Source: Monomorium pharaonis
Lineage: Eukaryota; Arthropoda; Insecta; Hymenoptera; Formicidae
Length of the DNA stretch: 64,000 nucleotides
Direction: 5' to 3'
NCBI RefSeq assembly: GCF_013373865.1
Contig: NC_050471.1
Span: forward strand, 7,849,307-7,913,306
Under the pieces are notes generated by a model. That model was not told the DNA's origin. It made no database searches and saw only the letters and a list, made by a program, of their open reading frames with translations. Made by a program: the position numbers and the translations under genes. The first letter of the stretch is position 1. Each line of letters starts with the position of its first letter. Below, in pieces: positions 61,893 to 64,000 of the stretch.

Positions 61893-63985
61893 GACACCTC
61901 GGCCGACGACGGTGAAAAACGCGCGGCCGCGATTGATCAGTAGTGGCGAACGCATTTTTCACGCTTGAGCATCGTAAGAGTATCCACGGGGCGCGATTAA
62001 AGACGCAAAAGTTTCCAACAAATGACATCGCGAAGTTTTCCACTGATGATCCAACGGCGATCGCTCGCCTTACATTTCCCCCGCGAAAAAATGATAAAAG
62101 ATTCCTCCCTTCTTCGAGGGAGGAATTGAAATCTCGACTCGAAGAGTAGTTTGATCGCAATTAATTTGCTGCGCTTTCCACTAAGTTTCTTCTTTGTTTT
62201 ATCGACCTCGGGCCGGCGTTTCGATCAAGGTATTTGAAATAACGAACCTCTCAAGGTTTCTAAAACGTCAAGAACAATATCGACACCTCGGCAAACAAAC
62301 ATTTCGCCCGCCATATTGCCGCACTTTAACCGTGTAAGGTCGATCGTTCACGTCGGGACCATTCAATCGGTTAACTTCCCCGGAAACTGATCGACCGGAA
62401 CTCACCGCCTCGAGGAAGATTGCGAGATTCTTCGAAACGACTAGTACGACGCGCTTCCAGCTGCAGTAGCATCGATCGTTGCAAATTGGATTGCCGTTAA
62501 GACTGAGCGGCGGGGACCACCTCGGAGTCGAACAGACTTGGTGCTCAGTGCCGCCAGTATCAGCGCGAAATTTCCAGCGAGAGAGTGGAATTTCGGAGTT
62601 CGGAGCGTCGCGGCTTAATTCACCACGGGAGAAGCGCACGTCTAGCAGCACCTGGGATGTGCAGTAAACGAGCGTGACTGAGAGAAAGAAGAATACGACG
62701 AGCTGTACGTTGCGCTCACGGATGAGACTTGTTAGCGGCGGGCTCGTACCGAGAGTCAGTTAGTGGTGATCTTGACAAACAGGCAAGTACGATGTCTTCG
62801 ACATAAGAATGTCCAACTATAAATTAAATTAAATTAAGCTTACAACTGTTTGATTAGAGAAAAATATAAAATGTCATTTCGAAACAATTATATGTGAATT
62901 ATATATCCAATCTATCTCTTACACTATCAAAGAGCATAAAAATATAATTTATCTCTTTCTGTTATATTTTTCTTTAATACGAAATTGTAAGCTTGACGTA
63001 CGACAATGATAGCACATGCGACCCCATCTGGAGTTGACTTTACTCTGGAAAGATCTAATAATCTCTACGATCACACAAGTCCCACATGATTGCATATAAT
63101 TAAACGTGGCTTCACTGATAGTCGCGCAGGAATTTATACAGGGCACTTTAATTACGTTATCATAAATGAAGATCAATTGAAAATCCTATTAGAGCATTAT
63201 GCAAATTTAATAACTGTTAATTAACATGTACTACGAAATTTCAGTGTGTAGCCACGTAGCTCTGTTGACGCAATTATCGATATTTAATTGCTTTGGAATA
63301 ACTAATTAAGAGATTTTTTCAAATATTTATACGTTTTGTACGACATAAATTAAGAATGAATTGATGTTTATTTTCTGTAGGGTTATCCAACGTACGATAA
63401 AATGCGATAAAAAGTGCACTGCGAAAAGAACTAACATACTTAATCGCCAGTTTTGTACATTATTTTTCTACTTAATAACTCCACAAAAGCATGTCATAAT
63501 ATTTAAAAATATAATAACTTTTTAAGTTATAATTTAAATAGATAGTAACTTTAAAAAATAAATTAAATATTCTTACTTGATTTACATGACATGCAATTTT
63601 TCACTTCTTATTAAATTTTAATAACTTTATATATGCTGATTTTAATATTTTCCTGACAAGCTAAAATTTTTTTAAAGGTCAGAATCAGAGTTAGAGGTTC
63701 AAAAACCGTAAAAAAACATTTCGTTTTCACTTGTCTCTTCGGGAGTAAAATCGGTCCATTTTACACATCGTCCTTTATTTAAACTGTAGAATTTATTAAA
63801 ACAGATTTACGAACTTTTTTTTTCTTGTTACATCCTGGTATTTATAATTGACATAACTTTTTTAAATTCTTACATAAAAGAAATTACAAGATTAAGCTAT
63901 TGTTTAATAATGATTTATACTCATATAATAATGTATTTAAAAAAAACTGAAATTGGAAATACTTGTTAGAGTGTTGAAAAATCAA

Positions 63986-64000
63986 ATTAAATGAAACCAT
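63986..64000. other. Unique sequence beyond the first copy's contig end
   Basis: Fifteen bases that the first copy lacks because it runs into the gap at 39,744. They show that the second contig extends further right. Confidence 0.8.

Larger units (their letters stand above)
53011..63985. other. Second copy of the right flank (28,779-39,743)
   Basis: The whole 11-kb flank is present again in the same orientation. The offset drifts from 24,232 to 24,242. Differences are mainly homopolymer lengths (C11 versus C12 at 28,868/53,100; A8 versus A7 at 29,707/53,940), some short indels (ATC missing near 55,573) and a few substitutions (for example near 36,269/60,504). All features listed for the first copy recur here: border repeats from 53,013, palindrome 53,550-53,589, CpG island about 57,251-57,751, TAATTA palindrome 58,434-58,461, GC island about 61,675-62,790 with a TATA at 61,862. 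No extra genes. Confidence 0.97.

Overview
This window looks like non-coding eukaryotic DNA, most likely from an insect. It is strongly AT-rich with isolated CpG/GC-rich islands, dinucleotide microsatellites, small foldback (MITE-like) elements and a Helitron whose ends have the usual insect form. A hymenopteran such as an ant would fit the AT-rich background with GC islands, but nothing here proves that. I found no complete protein-coding gene. The longest open frames lie in CpG-rich islands that are open on both strands, in microsatellites, or in corrupted assembly sequence. The only coding call I would half-support is one 78-bp internal exon on the minus strand (1450-1527).

Layout. 1-17,270 is left flanking DNA with a foldback element (478-678), the exon candidate, a second foldback (2057-2128), an 837-bp non-autonomous Helitron (4014-4850), a type II tRNA-like relic with a GGA anticodon (6903-6978), a long-TIR MITE (8321-8531), several microsatellites and GC-rich islands. 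17,270-28,778 is a head-to-tail satellite of 164-bp monomers (about 70). Its centre has higher-order structure: a 6-monomer, 984-bp unit, with 7- and 9-monomer variants. The edge monomers are diverged. 28,779-39,743 is right flanking DNA with AT-rich stretches, two CpG-rich islands (about 33,020-33,520 and 37,440-38,545) and a possible TATA promoter near 37,625.

39,744-40,243 is exactly 500 N. After the gap the same locus starts again in the same orientation. 40,244-46,080 is badly corrupted satellite sequence, worst at about 42,400-44,570. 46,081-53,010 repeats satellite 21,840-28,778 collinearly, and 53,011-63,985 repeats 28,779-39,743. The offset drifts only from 24,232 to 24,242, mostly through homopolymer indels and a few substitutions. 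The simplest reading is a duplicated or haplotig contig wrongly scaffolded behind its twin, so the real locus may be about 40 kb. A true tandem segmental duplication of about 24 kb is the alternative.

No set of genes works together here. The interesting biology is the satellite with its nested amplification history and the small mobile elements. The most important practical point is the assembly redundancy, which would double-count everything from the array rightward.
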